The notes under the pieces were generated by a model. The model had not been told where the DNA came from, searched no databases, and saw only the letters and a list, made by a program, of their open reading frames with translations. Source: Methanofollis fontis (GTDB lineage Archaea > Halobacteriota > Methanomicrobia > Methanomicrobiales > Methanofollaceae). From it: a stretch of 64,000 nucleotides of DNA. A program made the translations under genes and the position numbers. This document shows, piece by piece, positions 49,145 to 57,879 of the stretch (position 1 is its first letter; each line of letters opens with the position of its first letter). The DNA lies in contig NZ_PGCL01000001.1 of NCBI RefSeq assembly GCF_004297185.1, forward strand, positions 558,001 through 622,000. Direction: 5' to 3'.

Positions 49145-51337
49145 ATGACACGAAGGAAAAAGATGGTAGAGCGGGTCACCGGCCTGATGGACAAGCCCGA
49201 CCGGATCCGCAACATTGGTATCGTTGCACATATCGACCACGGCAAGACCACCCTCTCCGACAACCTGCTTGCAGGTGCGGGGATGATCTCCGAGGAGCTT
49301 GCCGGCCGCCAGCTCTTCATGGACTCCGACGAGGAGGAACAGGCCCGCGGTATCACCATCGACTCGTCAAACGTCTCGATGGTCCACACCTACGGCGACA
49401 AGGAGTTCCTCATCAACATGATCGACACCCCCGGCCACGTCGACTTCGGCGGTGACGTCACCCGTGCGATGCGTGCGGTGGACGGTGCGGTCGTCGTCGT
49501 GGACGCCGTCGAGGGCACGATGCCCCAGACCGAGACGGTGCTCAGGCAGGCCCTGAAGGAGGGCGTCAAGCCCGTGCTGTTCATCAACAAGGTGGACCGC
49601 CTGATCAACGAGCTCAAGGTCGATTCCACCGAGATGCAGATCCGTCTCGGCCGCGTCATCGACAAGGTGAACAAGCTGATCAAGGGCATGAATGAGAAGG
49701 CCTACAACAACGGCTGGAAGCTCGATGCGGCGGCAGGGACCGTTGCCTTCGGCTCGGCACTCTACAACTGGGCCGTCTCCGTGCCCTTCATGCAGAAGAG
49801 CGGCGTGAACTTCCAGGAGGTCTACGACCGCTGCCGCGAAGAGGACATGAAGACCCTGGCAAAGAAGAGCCCGCTCGCCCAGGTGCTCCTCGACATGGTC
49901 GTCCGCCACCTGCCCGACCCGATCGATGCGCAGGACCGCCGTGTGCACATCATCTGGCACGGCGACTACGAGTCCGGCGTCGGCAAGGCGATGGTGGACT
50001 GCGACCCGAAGGGCCCGATCGCCCTGATGGTCACCGACATCTCCTTCGACCCCCATGCAGGCGAGGTCGCCACCGGCCGTCTCTTCTCCGGGACGCTCCA
50101 CCGCGGTGACGAGGTCTATGTGATGGGCACCGCAGGCAAGTCCAATCGTCTCCAGCAGGTCGGCATCTTCATGGGGCCGGAGCGGATCGAGGTCGAGAAC
50201 CTCTGCGCCGGTAACATCGCAGCGGTCACCGGCCTGAAGGACGCCATCGTCGGGTCCACCGTCTCCTCGCAGATGGAGATGACCCCGTTCGAGTCGCTCA
50301 AGCACTACTCCGAGCCCGTCATGACCGTCGCTGTCGAGGCGAAGAACATGAAGGACCTCCCGAAGCTCGTCACCGTGCTCCGGCAGGTCGCCAAGGAGGA
50401 CCCCACCGTCAAGGTGACGATCAACGAGGAAACCGGCGAGCACCTGATCTCCGGCATGGGCGAACTCCACCTGGAGATCATCACCGGGCGTATCAAGCGT
50501 GACAAGGGTGTCGAGATCGTCACCTCGCCGCCGATCGTCGTCTACCGCGAGACCCCGACCAAGAACGCGGGTCCGGTGGAGGGCAAGTCCCCGAACAGGC
50601 ACAACCGCTTCTACATCGAGCTCGAACCGATGAGCGAGGACCTCGTGAAGTTGATCAAGGACGGCGAGATCTCGATGAACATGCCCGAACTGGAGCGGCG
50701 TGAGGTGCTGATGAAGGTGGGCCTGGACAAGGACGAGGCGAAGAACCTCAAGGCCATCGAGGGTACGAACCTCTTCTTCGACATGACCAAGGGTATCCAG
50801 TACCTCAACGAGACGATGGAACTGGTCCTCGAGGGCTGGCGCGAGGCCCTTGCGGCCGGACCCCTGGCCGATGAGCAGGTCCAGAACCTGAAGATCAGGC
50901 TCATTGACGTGAAGCTCCACGAGGACGCCATCCACCGCGGTCCGGCGCAGGTCATTCCGGCCGTGCGCAGTGCGGTCAAGGCCGGGCTGCTCTTTGCAGG
51001 CGACTCCCTCCTCGAGCCGATGCAGAAGATCCAGATCACGGTTCCCATGGAGCAGATGGGCAATGCCACCGGTCAGATCCAGGGCAGGCGTGGCCAGGTC
51101 TTTGACATGCAGAGCATGGGCGACACGATCACGGTCGTCGGCAAGGCGCCGGTGGCAGAACTCTTCGGCTTCGCTGGCGACCTCCGCTCGGCGACCGAGG
51201 GTCGTGCGATGTGGTCCACCGAGTTCGCGGGCTTCGAGGTCGTGCCGGGCGGCATCCTCCCCGAGATCGTGAAGAGCATCAGGCAGCGCAAGGGCCTCAA
51301 AGAGCAGGTCCCGCGGCCTGACGACTATCTGGCGTGA
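49145..51337 (+). CDS. fusA: Translation elongation factor aEF-2
   Basis: A 730-residue translocation GTPase. G1 is [11 protein letters not shown]3 DTPGHVDF and G4 NKVD. The domain IV tip [16 protein letters not shown] carries His597, the residue normally modified to diphthamide. Length is typical for archaea. It is third in the rpsL operon, with a 30-bp gap after rps7. Usually the elongation factor 1A and uS10 genes follow in archaea; here a terminator and a convergent gene follow instead. Strong C-ending codon bias fits a highly expressed gene. Confidence 0.98.
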   Translation: MTRRKKMVERVTGLMDKPDRIRNIGIVAHIDHGKTTLSDNLLAGAGMISEELAGRQLFMDSDEEEQARGITIDSSNVSMVHTYGDKEFLINMIDTPGHVDFGGDVTRAMRAVDGAVVVVDAVEGTMPQTETVLRQALKEGVKPVLFINKVDRLINELKVDSTEMQIRLGRVIDKVNKLIKGMNEKAYNNGWKLDAAAGTVAFGSALYNWAVSVPFMQKSGVNFQEVYDRCREEDMKTLAKKSPLAQVLLDMVVRHLPDPIDAQDRRVHIIWHGDYESGVGKAMVDCDPKGPIALMVTDISFDPHAGEVATGRLFSGTLHRGDEVYVMGTAGKSNRLQQVGIFMGPERIEVENLCAGNIAAVTGLKDAIVGSTVSSQMEMTPFESLKHYSEPVMTVAVEAKNMKDLPKLVTVLRQVAKEDPTVKVTINEETGEHLISGMGELHLEIITGRIKRDKGVEIVTSPPIVVYRETPTKNAGPVEGKSPNRHNRFYIELEPMSEDLVKLIKDGEISMNMPELERREVLMKVGLDKDEAKNLKAIEGTNLFFDMTKGIQYLNETMELVLEGWREALAAGPLADEQVQNLKIRLIDVKLHEDAIHRGPAQVIPAVRSAVKAGLLFAGDSLLEPMQKIQITVPMEQMGNATGQIQGRRGQVFDMQSMGDTITVVGKAPVAELFGFAGDLRSATEGRAMWSTEFAGFEVVPGGILPEIVKSIRQRKGLKEQVPRPDDYLA

Positions 51338-51343
51338 GATCCG

Positions 51344-51387
51344 CGCACCAACGGTGCGTTGTCGGGAATACCCTCCCGATCTTTTTT
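51344..51387 (+). terminator. Terminator after fusA
   Basis: Two stacked hairpins lie just after the fusA stop: CGCACC-AAC-GGTGCG (51344-51358) and TCGGGA-N6-TCCCGA (51362-51379), the latter followed within 3 bases by six T (51382-51387). The convergent gene ends at 51392, so it may be terminated here too. Confidence 0.8.
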
Positions 51388-51391
51388 AGCC

Positions 51392-52054
51392 TCAGTATGA
51401 TGGGACGAGAGTCCCGCCGCCGATGATCTCATCATAGTCATCGTCGGAGAGCACCGCAGGCCGGTATTCGACGCCCGATTGCCCGAGGTTTCGGACGAAC
51501 GAGCGGAGATGGTTCTCCGAACCCATCATCAGGGATGCATACACCTGCCGGACGTCGGTGTTGTCGGTGCGGGCCGATGCCGCCGCCAGGTCGACGATAT
51601 CGGTCTCTTCGATGCGTGCGGCGACCTTCAGGGCCTCGATCTCAGACGCCGATCCCTCTGCCGTCAGGCGGTCGTAGGTCTGCTGGAGGGTGGCGTTGGT
51701 GAATTCGCCCGTCGCCGGGCGGACAGGGTCGTCCAGGGCGTAGCGGTCGATCAGGGTGCCGAGGGCGTCCATGTGCGTCTGTTCGGAGGCTGCGATATTC
51801 GAGAACACCTGTGTCCCGTAGAGATCGGAGAAATGGGTGTAGGCGTCCCTGGCCAGTTTTTCCTCCTCCCTGAGGTAGAGGATGTCGGCGGTTTCGGTGG
51901 CGTTCAGGCTGCCGGGAGTGACGGCGACATTGTTCCCTCCGCCCCCGCCCCCCTGCTGCCCGTGCGGCCCTCCGCCCCCCTCCCCTCCACTGCATCCCGC
52001 GGAGAGGAGGGCGAGGATGATGAGGGCCGCCGTGATCAGGATCCGTCTGTCCAT
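51392..52054 (-). CDS. DUF2202 ferritin-like lipoprotein
   Basis: A 220-residue secreted lipoprotein. The signal peptide ends LLSAGC (Cys21), and a very Gly-rich linker (about 22-45) follows. The DUF2202 four-helix domain has YLREEEKLARDAY, NIAASEQTHMDALG, ARIEETDIVDL and SLMMGSENHLRSF. Glu and His residues in these four helices fit a ferritin-like di-metal site. The family's function is not established; extracellular metal or oxidative stress roles are guesses. It is convergent with fusA. Confidence 0.88.
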   Translation of the reverse strand: MDRRILITAALIILALLSAGCSGGEGGGGPHGQQGGGGGGNNVAVTPGSLNATETADILYLREEEKLARDAYTHFSDLYGTQVFSNIAASEQTHMDALGTLIDRYALDDPVRPATGEFTNATLQQTYDRLTAEGSASEIEALKVAARIEETDIVDLAAASARTDNTDVRQVYASLMMGSENHLRSFVRNLGQSGVEYRPAVLSDDDYDEIIGGGTLVPSY

Positions 52055-52084
52055 GGCACGGGATGGCGGCGGGATCTCATAGTG

Positions 52085-53062
52085 CTATCCCTCCATCTGC
52101 CCTTCCAGTGCAGACCCGGCGGTCCTGACGATCGCGCCCGTTCCGAGGCAGACGGAGACGGCCCGGACCAGGAAACCGAGGACAGGGACGAACATGAGCA
52201 GGGCGAGGATCACAAAGCCGATGAAAAACCGCCCGTAGGGCCCCATTGTGGGTGAGACCCGCCCGGCGATCAGGTCGCCGATCCAGGCCGAGACGAAGAG
52301 TCCGGCGAGCAGCGCCGAGAGGAGCAGGAGGATGCCGGCGACGGCGGCGAACGGGATGCCGATGATGGTGATCGCCAGAATGAGGAGGATGACCGCCCCG
52401 CCGATGATGACCACAAGACCGATCAGGGTGTTCAAAAGGGGCGATTCTGCCAGGGTGCCGACCACCTGTTCAAACGGGAGCGGCAGGAACCGGATCAGGG
52501 CCAGACCGAGGAGCAGGAAACCGATGGTGATCAGGACTGCCGCAACGCCGGGCAGCAGGCCTTTCTCCCGCTGTTTCTGCTGGAAATCGACCGTTCCGGC
52601 AGTGCCGGTGTTTGTGAAACTCTCCCCGGCCACGCTCAGGACGCCGCCGATCGTTCCGGCGTTCGAGACGGTGCGTGCCGCGATGTGGGCGTCCCTGTCG
52701 ATCGAGGAATTCGCACCGATCGTGACCGCATCGCCGGTGCAGAGGAGGTTTCTCCCGATGGGAGCGTCGATGCCGATCGTGCCGGCGGCGGCGACCACCT
52801 TCCCTCCCACCGCGGCGTCGATCTCGACGCTGCCGCCGGCCAGTATGACGTCCCCCCGGACGGGTGCGCGGATCAGGATCTCCCCGCCGGCGGCGATCAG
52901 GCTTTCGATCGGTGCGTCAACCACCAGGCGGCCCCCGGAGGCGATGACGTCGTCGTCGGTGGGTTCGGTGATGGCGACCTCCGAACCGGAGAGGAAGATG
53001 ATGGCCGACGACTGCGGGACGATGAGCAGGACGAGCAGGAAAATAACGGTATATCTATGCAT
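52085..53062 (-). CDS. Polymer-forming domain protein with C-terminal membrane helices
   Basis: A 325-residue protein with a signal peptide (about 1-20). A repeated beta-solenoid (30-165) follows, with turns such as VDAPIESLIAAGGEILIRAP and IDAAVGGKVVAAAGTIGI, the bactofilin/polymer-forming pattern. Four or five membrane segments come after it (about 175-320, including ILLILAITIIGIPFAAVAGI). The solenoid would lie outside the membrane. Such proteins occur widely in methanogens without a known role. A TATATA element (53085-53090) lies about 25 bp before the ATG, so the mRNA is probably leaderless. Confidence 0.85.
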   Translation of the reverse strand: MHRYTVIFLLVLLIVPQSSAIIFLSGSEVAITEPTDDDVIASGGRLVVDAPIESLIAAGGEILIRAPVRGDVILAGGSVEIDAAVGGKVVAAAGTIGIDAPIGRNLLCTGDAVTIGANSSIDRDAHIAARTVSNAGTIGGVLSVAGESFTNTGTAGTVDFQQKQREKGLLPGVAAVLITIGFLLLGLALIRFLPLPFEQVVGTLAESPLLNTLIGLVVIIGGAVILLILAITIIGIPFAAVAGILLLLSALLAGLFVSAWIGDLIAGRVSPTMGPYGRFFIGFVILALLMFVPVLGFLVRAVSVCLGTGAIVRTAGSALEGQMEG

Positions 53063-53084
53063 GCCGCCCCTGTGTCCTGGCCCC

Positions 53085-53090
53085 TATATA
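53085..53090. promoter_or_regulatory. TATA element between two divergent genes
   Basis: The self-complementary TATATA is centred 25.5 bp from the minus-strand ATG (53062). On the plus strand it would start transcription near 53113, leaving about 28 nt before the ATG at 53142. One TATA box could therefore serve both directions. Confidence 0.45.
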
Positions 53091-53141
53091 GATTCATCCC
53101 CCTGGCCACTACCTTCATGGTGATGGCGACAGAGCACCGGT

Positions 53142-53492
53142 ATGGTCGGGATGCGATGGGGCACGGTCGATCTGCACGGTGAGGTCTACGACTACGATGT
53201 GGTGGTTCATACCGATGGCACGGTCACAAAGCGTAAAAAAAAGCGTTCGAAGCATCTGAAGGGTGAATACGGGCACACTCCGCTCAGCAGGGGGGAGCTC
53301 GATCTGCTCATCACGGAGAGCCCGGAGGTGGTCTATGTCGGCACCGGCTATGAGGGCGCACTGCCGATCACCCCTGATGCCCGGGAGATGCTCGACGCCT
53401 ATTCTGCGGTGGTCGCCCCCACCCCTGAGATTGTGCCCCTGGCAGAGGCCGAAAAGAGGAGGTTTGTGGCCATCATCCATGTCACCTGCTGA
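53142..53492 (+). CDS. Mth938-like (NDUFAF3/DUF498 fold) protein
   Basis: A 116-residue protein of the Mth938 family (PF04430). Typical parts are the N-terminal WGTVDLHGEVYDYDVVV, the basic loop KRKKKRSKH and PEVVYVGTGYEGALPITPDA. The fold is known from structures and is related to the NDUFAF3 assembly factor, but archaeal function is not established. ATG at 53142 and an in-frame ATG at 53151 are both possible. The last 11 bases overlap the 3' end of the convergent peptidase gene. Confidence 0.88.
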   Translation: MVGMRWGTVDLHGEVYDYDVVVHTDGTVTKRKKKRSKHLKGEYGHTPLSRGELDLLITESPEVVYVGTGYEGALPITPDAREMLDAYSAVVAPTPEIVPLAEAEKRRFVAIIHVTC

Positions 53493-54375
53493 TGACCGTC
53501 CGCTTCCTCTCCTCCAGGTACCCCCTGACGAGACTGAGGTAGTGGGCGGTGTCCTCCAGGTGGTGCTCGTGCGATCCCCCGGAAAAGACGGCGATCTCTG
53601 AACCCGGCATCATACGGTGATAGTGGGCGGTGGTGGCGGGCGAGGCCTCGTCGAACTCCCCGCAGGTGAAGAGGGCTGGAATACCGATCTCGTGCAGCCG
53701 TTCTGCCCGTTCGAATCCGGCGAGGCTGCCGGTAACGGTGAACTCGCTCGGTCCCCACATCTGCAGGTAGATTTCGGTGTTCATCTGCTCGAACGTCCGC
53801 ATCAGGCATTCAGGCCAGGGATCGAGGCGGCAGAGGTGGCGGCGGTAGTATGCCATCATCGCCTCGCTGTATGCGGGATCGTCGAAGGTGCCGTCGGCCT
53901 CGCACCTCCGGATCGCTGCCTGTTCATCCTCTGAAAGCCCCTTCAAGTACCGCCTTCCGTCCGCCGCCCACCTGGAGGCGGAGAGGCAGGGACCGGAGAG
54001 CACCAGCCCGGTCACGCCGGCGGGTCGGCATCTCAGCAGGTATTCGACGGCAAGCATTGTCCCCCATGACTGACCGAGAATATGCAGGCGGGAGAGCCCG
54101 AGCCCCTCCCGCACGGCGGCAAGTTCCCGGACCGAGCGTTCCAGCGTCCAGAGCGAGGGATCGTCAGGGCGGTCCGACCCGCCGCAGCCGAGCTGATCGT
54201 AGAAGATCACCGGGCGTTCATCGGCGAGCGCCGCCAGCGGTTCGAGGTAGTCCCATGATCCCCCTGGTCCGCCGTGGATCACCAACAGGGGCGTAGCCTT
54301 GGCGCCGCTCCCGAACACCGTATAGCGGACCCGCCCGCCGGGCACCGGGACATATCCGCAGTTCTCCAGAGCCAT
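53482..54375 (-). CDS. Proline iminopeptidase-type alpha/beta-hydrolase
   Basis: A 297-residue serine peptidase of family S33, removing N-terminal Pro from peptides. The oxyanion motif HGGPGGSWDYLEPL, the nucleophile elbow GQSWGT, the acid in CGEFDEASP and the catalytic His in GGSHEHHLED are all present; CGGSDRP is also typical. The start at 54375 (MALENCGYVPV) is preferred; an upstream frame to 54402 adds nine residues without a ribosome site. It probably recycles peptides in the cytoplasm. Confidence 0.9.
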   Translation of the reverse strand: MALENCGYVPVPGGRVRYTVFGSGAKATPLLVIHGGPGGSWDYLEPLAALADERPVIFYDQLGCGGSDRPDDPSLWTLERSVRELAAVREGLGLSRLHILGQSWGTMLAVEYLLRCRPAGVTGLVLSGPCLSASRWAADGRRYLKGLSEDEQAAIRRCEADGTFDDPAYSEAMMAYYRRHLCRLDPWPECLMRTFEQMNTEIYLQMWGPSEFTVTGSLAGFERAERLHEIGIPALFTCGEFDEASPATTAHYHRMMPGSEIAVFSGGSHEHHLEDTAHYLSLVRGYLEERKRTVISR

Positions 54376-54402
54376 CGATGATGGTATTCCCCGTGATCCC
54401 AT

Positions 54403-55095
54403 GAAAGCATTGCCCGTGCCGGACGACGGCGCCTGAGGTCGGGAGGGCTCCTCCCTGATCCTCCCCCGTCAATGAGATTGGGCCGGTATTGAGAGAATTG
54501 CGGAGGTGTGGTGATGTGGAATTATTTGCTGAAAATTCGGCTCTGTTGAAAAGCTCCACTACAACAACGATCGAGATCGCTTGAAGGTGCTCTGGTGAGG
54601 GTATGATAGATCTTCTATCGTGGAACCGGGCTCCGGGAGGGTCTGGACAGAGCCATTCGTCCGGCAGTTTCCGGGAGCGTGGGTCTGTGTGCCCCTGCCG
54701 GGGGGCCTGCTGCCCCCCGGTCCCCCCGCAAATACGATAGGGGCAGGAACGGTAGAACACGCCGGCACGCCCATCCATAATTTTTCATCGGTGGATGCTC
54801 CACATGGCCCTTCCCCGCATGTCAGGAGCAATCATCCCGCGCGGGGGGAAAGAGAATGAATCACGCTCGCATCCGGAAAAATGATGATTTCTACATCGCT
54901 GAAAGTTCCCTTCTTCACTCCATGATTGCAACACGGGACGGTCCCCCCCCCTGAGAGCGCCCCCGAAAATTGGCCCGGTCCCTATCATGGCAATCCGGGG
55001 GAGCGGGGGGAGAAACCCCCTGTTCGTTGCTATCCTGATGTGCGGATCCGGTTCTGGATCGTGAGCGATTCAAGAGAGCCAGATTGTATGAGTAT
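54403..55095. other. GC-rich gene-free stretch with hairpins and short fragments
   Basis: No gene can be supported over about 690 bases. A plus-strand frame at 54459-54584 gives about 40 residues including LRELRRCGDVELF and ends at a stop without a start, and could be a decayed 3' end. A strong hairpin has 8-bp arms CCGGGGGG/CCCCCCGG around 7 bases (54698-54720), and a small one GATAGA-TCT-TCTATC lies at 54605-54619. A G5-N6-C5 repeat is seen near 55000-55022. Runs of C and G make frames unreliable here. Confidence 0.45.
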
Positions 55096-56197
55096 TCATC
55101 CACACCCGCCCTGAAAGAACTCCATGATCGGGACGGAGTGCGCCCGGTAATGCTGATACAGCCGTTCGCCCCAGTGCACCGCCTCCGGCGTGCGGCAGAC
55201 CAGGTCGTGGATCGAGTCGTAGGTCTGGTTGTCCCTGAGGAACAGACCGAAGGAGAGGGCCGTATCGGTGACGGTGAGTCCGACAGAGATTGGAATGGTC
55301 GAAACGAAGAACCGGAGGTTCGGGAAGAGCGAGGGGTCGCGCCCCTTCTTCACCACCTCCTCCTGCCAGAGTGCCGCGGCCAGTTCCGGGGTGATCACGA
55401 GTTCGACCTCCTTCCCCGCTATCACCAGATCCCAGAGCGTTGCGGCCACGGCGGGTTTGGACCATGTCGATACCCCGTGGAGCCACTCGGCCTCCCTGAT
55501 GATATCCAGGTAAAATTCCAGCCTCTGCTCGAAGTTCACCGGAACGTCGCAGATGAGTTCGGCGTTGATCAGATCTTCGATGCTTTCAAGGGCGAATTCG
55601 GGCACGCCTTCGAGGGAGTGGAACTCAAAGAAGGCATTGAACTCCTCGATGACGCCCGCGATCCTGATGCACCGCTCCAGGCCGCGCAGCACCTCCTCCC
55701 CTGCAGGTGTGCGCTGGCGCCCTCCGTCCCCGACCTCCAGAAGCCCCATTCCGAGGAGCCATTCTGCGATTGAGGGCTCGGCCGATACCGGATCGTCCAG
55801 CCCTTCGAGGTATCCATCCTCCCCCATCCGGATCAGTTCGTTGCGCACCTGACCGATCACCCGGAAGAAATGGGGGATCTTTCTGGTTCTGTCCCTTGAG
55901 ATCGCCCGGTAGAACTCGACTGCCAGGTCGTGGGTCCGCGTGGCCAGAAGCGTTCCGCCGGTCGTCAGGGTGTAGAGATCCCCCGTTCCGGTGATAAGCC
56001 AGCGGTACCTGAGGCCGCCGAGGATCTCGGCCACCCGTTCCTGTTCAAATCCCGTCTTTCTGGTGATGTCATCTGCACCGACCCCCTCCGCACCGATCAC
56101 CGAGAGCACCGTGATCATGTCGGGGTGGCAGTAGGACCGGATCAGGTCCGCCGCAGAGGCCCCATTGGGGGGCGAATTCTGTAATGTCGTTGGGCAT
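55096..56197 (-). pseudogene. FilR1-type (DUF1724) winged-helix regulator, apparently frameshifted near its start
   Basis: The main frame (55096-56118) encodes 340 residues: a winged-helix part (ITRKTGFEQERVAEIL) and the DUF1724/FilR1 domain (AELICDVPVNFEQRL, VELVITPELAAALW). FilR proteins regulate methanogenesis and filament genes. The frame stays open to 56198 and encodes SAADLIRSYCHPD before the first Met, but has no start codon. An ATG at 56195-56197, with GGAGG just before it, starts a frame off by one. Removing one C from the C6 run at 56167-56172 joins them as MPNDITEFAPNGASAADLIRS. The gene is therefore broken, slippage-controlled or carries a read error. Otherwise the product is intact. 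Confidence 0.7.
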
Positions 56198-56314
56198 CAC
56201 CCTCCACAAGTATTCTGCTCTGATCAGGTTTCCGTTTTTTGTCTTGCCTGGTGCCTGGATGTCTGGATAATCTGGAAAAAATAGGGGAGATATGCCTTTA
56301 TCCAGCAGGAAATG
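56198..56314. promoter_or_regulatory. Gap with regulator leader and a possible terminator
   Basis: Next to the regulator start lie GGAGG (56202-56206 on the minus strand) and A/T-rich sequence that may hold its promoter. On the minus strand a run of six T (56276-56281) lies 34 bases after the stop of the 134-residue gene and could end the mevalonate-gene transcript. No strong hairpin precedes it. Confidence 0.35.
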
Positions 56315-56719
56315 TCACCGTTCGTCCCTGAGGAGCACCTTCACATAGGGCCGGGGCGAGAGCACGCAGCCGCAGTAGGCCTCCCGGTTCCCGACGGCAA
56401 TGATCTCGGCCCGGTGCTCGCCGAGGGTTGCGTCGAAGCCGGGTTCGATGCTCTCCATGAAGAGGAGAAACCGGCGGAGTTCCATGAAGGGGCGGTCTGG
56501 TTCAGGGACGAACTCGAAGTCGACGAGGTCCGCCTCGATGCTGGAGGTGCGGGCGATTGCGGGGTCGAAGTAGATCCAGACCTCGACACCGTGGTCGTCG
56601 GCGATGCCCCGCAGGCTGAGGAGGGAGACGCCCTCCCCTGCCCTGATGCCGAGGCCGGCGAAACGTTCCGCCGTGTCGGCGCCCGGGAGATGCTCAAAGG
56701 CCGTCATGCCACTCCTCAT
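56315..56719 (-). CDS. Unrecognised protein co-translated with phosphomevalonate dehydratase
   Basis: A 134-residue soluble protein, MRSGMTAFEHLPGADTAERF at the start, with an acidic beta-rich middle (VEVWIYFDPAIA, SIEADLVDFEFVPEPD) and the tail YCGCVLSPRPYVKVLL. The ATG at 56719 overlaps the dehydratase stop as ATGA; a Met four codons later (56707) is possible. It is not the DUF126 small subunit, since the Gly-rich and Ser-rich loops of that family are missing. No family is recognised. Coupled translation suggests a partner or later-step role in the same pathway. Confidence 0.65.
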   Translation of the reverse strand: MRSGMTAFEHLPGADTAERFAGLGIRAGEGVSLLSLRGIADDHGVEVWIYFDPAIARTSSIEADLVDFEFVPEPDRPFMELRRFLLFMESIEPGFDATLGEHRAEIIAVGNREAYCGCVLSPRPYVKVLLRDER

Positions 56720-57879
56720 GCCGTGGCCACGGCCACGCACTCCTCAAGGCTCCCGATCCGGGCCACGGCCCCGCACATCGTCGGCACATAGGCGAGCGCC
56801 TTGCCCGAGTTCACCATGATGGCGTCGAAGCGGTCGAGGGCCGGCGAGACCACGACGCAGGTGTCGGCATAGACCCGCGCCCCGCTCGCCTCGATCCGGT
56901 TCACGGCGGCCCGGTTCTCCGCGATCACCCCGGCGGCGGCAAAGACGAAGAAAGGTTTCTTCACGCTCTTCCCGCCGAGCAGCCCTGCCAGGTGCTCGAG
57001 TTCGGCCGGGGAGAGGTGCGGGCAGCCGACGGCGATGGCGTCGACCTCCACTGCGGAGAACACCTCCCTCACCTCGGCGATCCGGATCTCGATCGTCTCG
57101 TCCACCTCCCGCCGCAGGGTCGGCAGGCGCGCCTCGGGCGTGATCCCGTCCACATGGTAGAGGGCGACGGCGCCGGTGGCCGCCATCGCCGCCCCGAGCG
57201 CCTTGAGGTGGTCACGGTTCGGGCGGATCCCGAAGAAGATCGGGATGCGGTTGCCGGCCATCCCGCCCGTCAGGTGCCCGAGCGCCCCGTAGTCTGCGGC
57301 GCCCTGCAGGGCTGTCGGCTCGTCCAGAGAAAAGCCGATCTGCGGCTGGCGGTTCTTGAAGATGTGCAGCCCGTAATAGGGAGTCTTTCCGATGATCGCC
57401 GCCGCAAGGGCGCCTGGTCCGCCCTCGCGGTTGGTCCGCGCCCCGATGACGGAGTTTGCATAACTGACTGCCGAGGACTCTGCCCAGGCCAGGTGTTCGC
57501 CGAAGGAGGTGTTGGTAAGGTAATAGGGGGTGCAGGTGCATTCGAGCCGGATCCCGAGGCGCTCATAGGCGGCGACCACCTCCTCCTGCTTCCCGGCGAA
57601 CTCCTCGGGGATACCCATCTCCCGCCAGCGGTGGCGGTCCATGCCGATCGGGTTCAGCACGGTGGGGACGACGGCGCGGGCGTCCAGCCCCTCCAGCCAT
57701 TCCAGTCCCCAGCGTCCGATCGTCTTGTAGGAGGCGCCGGAGACCTGTGCGCTCGTGATCGGCACCAGCCGCTCCGCACCGAAGACCGTGCCCAGCCCGA
57801 CGAGGAGCTCCATCATCTTCCGGCGGGTCTCGCCGAATTCGCCGTCCAGGATCGCCTGCTCCTCTCTGTCGAGGTCCAT
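56716..57879 (-). CDS. Phosphomevalonate dehydratase large subunit (aconitase X type)
   Basis: A 387-residue aconitase X family protein. It has VPITSAQVSGASYKTIG, a Cys pair in LECTCTPYYLTNTSFGEHLAW, SYANSVIGARTNREGG and VNSGKALAYVPTMCG near the C-terminus; these Cys would hold the Fe-S cluster. In archaea this family dehydrates (R)-5-phosphomevalonate to trans-anhydromevalonate 5-phosphate. UbiD- and UbiX-like genes just upstream make that assignment strong. The start at 57879 shares one base with the UbiD stop; an earlier Met (57891) is less likely. The small subunit (DUF126) is not in the window. Confidence 0.88.
   Translation of the reverse strand: MDLDREEQAILDGEFGETRRKMMELLVGLGTVFGAERLVPITSAQVSGASYKTIGRWGLEWLEGLDARAVVPTVLNPIGMDRHRWREMGIPEEFAGKQEEVVAAYERLGIRLECTCTPYYLTNTSFGEHLAWAESSAVSYANSVIGARTNREGGPGALAAAIIGKTPYYGLHIFKNRQPQIGFSLDEPTALQGAADYGALGHLTGGMAGNRIPIFFGIRPNRDHLKALGAAMAATGAVALYHVDGITPEARLPTLRREVDETIEIRIAEVREVFSAVEVDAIAVGCPHLSPAELEHLAGLLGGKSVKKPFFVFAAAGVIAENRAAVNRIEASGARVYADTCVVVSPALDRFDAIMVNSGKALAYVPTMCGAVARIGSLEECVAVATA

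Noticed and set aside
54856-54954. A 32-codon frame starting MNHARIRKNDD after a purine-rich stretch
   Set aside because: Too short, ends in a C-run (Pro-Pro-Pro), with no recognisable content.
56315-56719. Small subunit (DUF126) of phosphomevalonate dehydratase
   Set aside because: Position would fit, but the conserved Gly- and Ser-rich loops of that family are absent.
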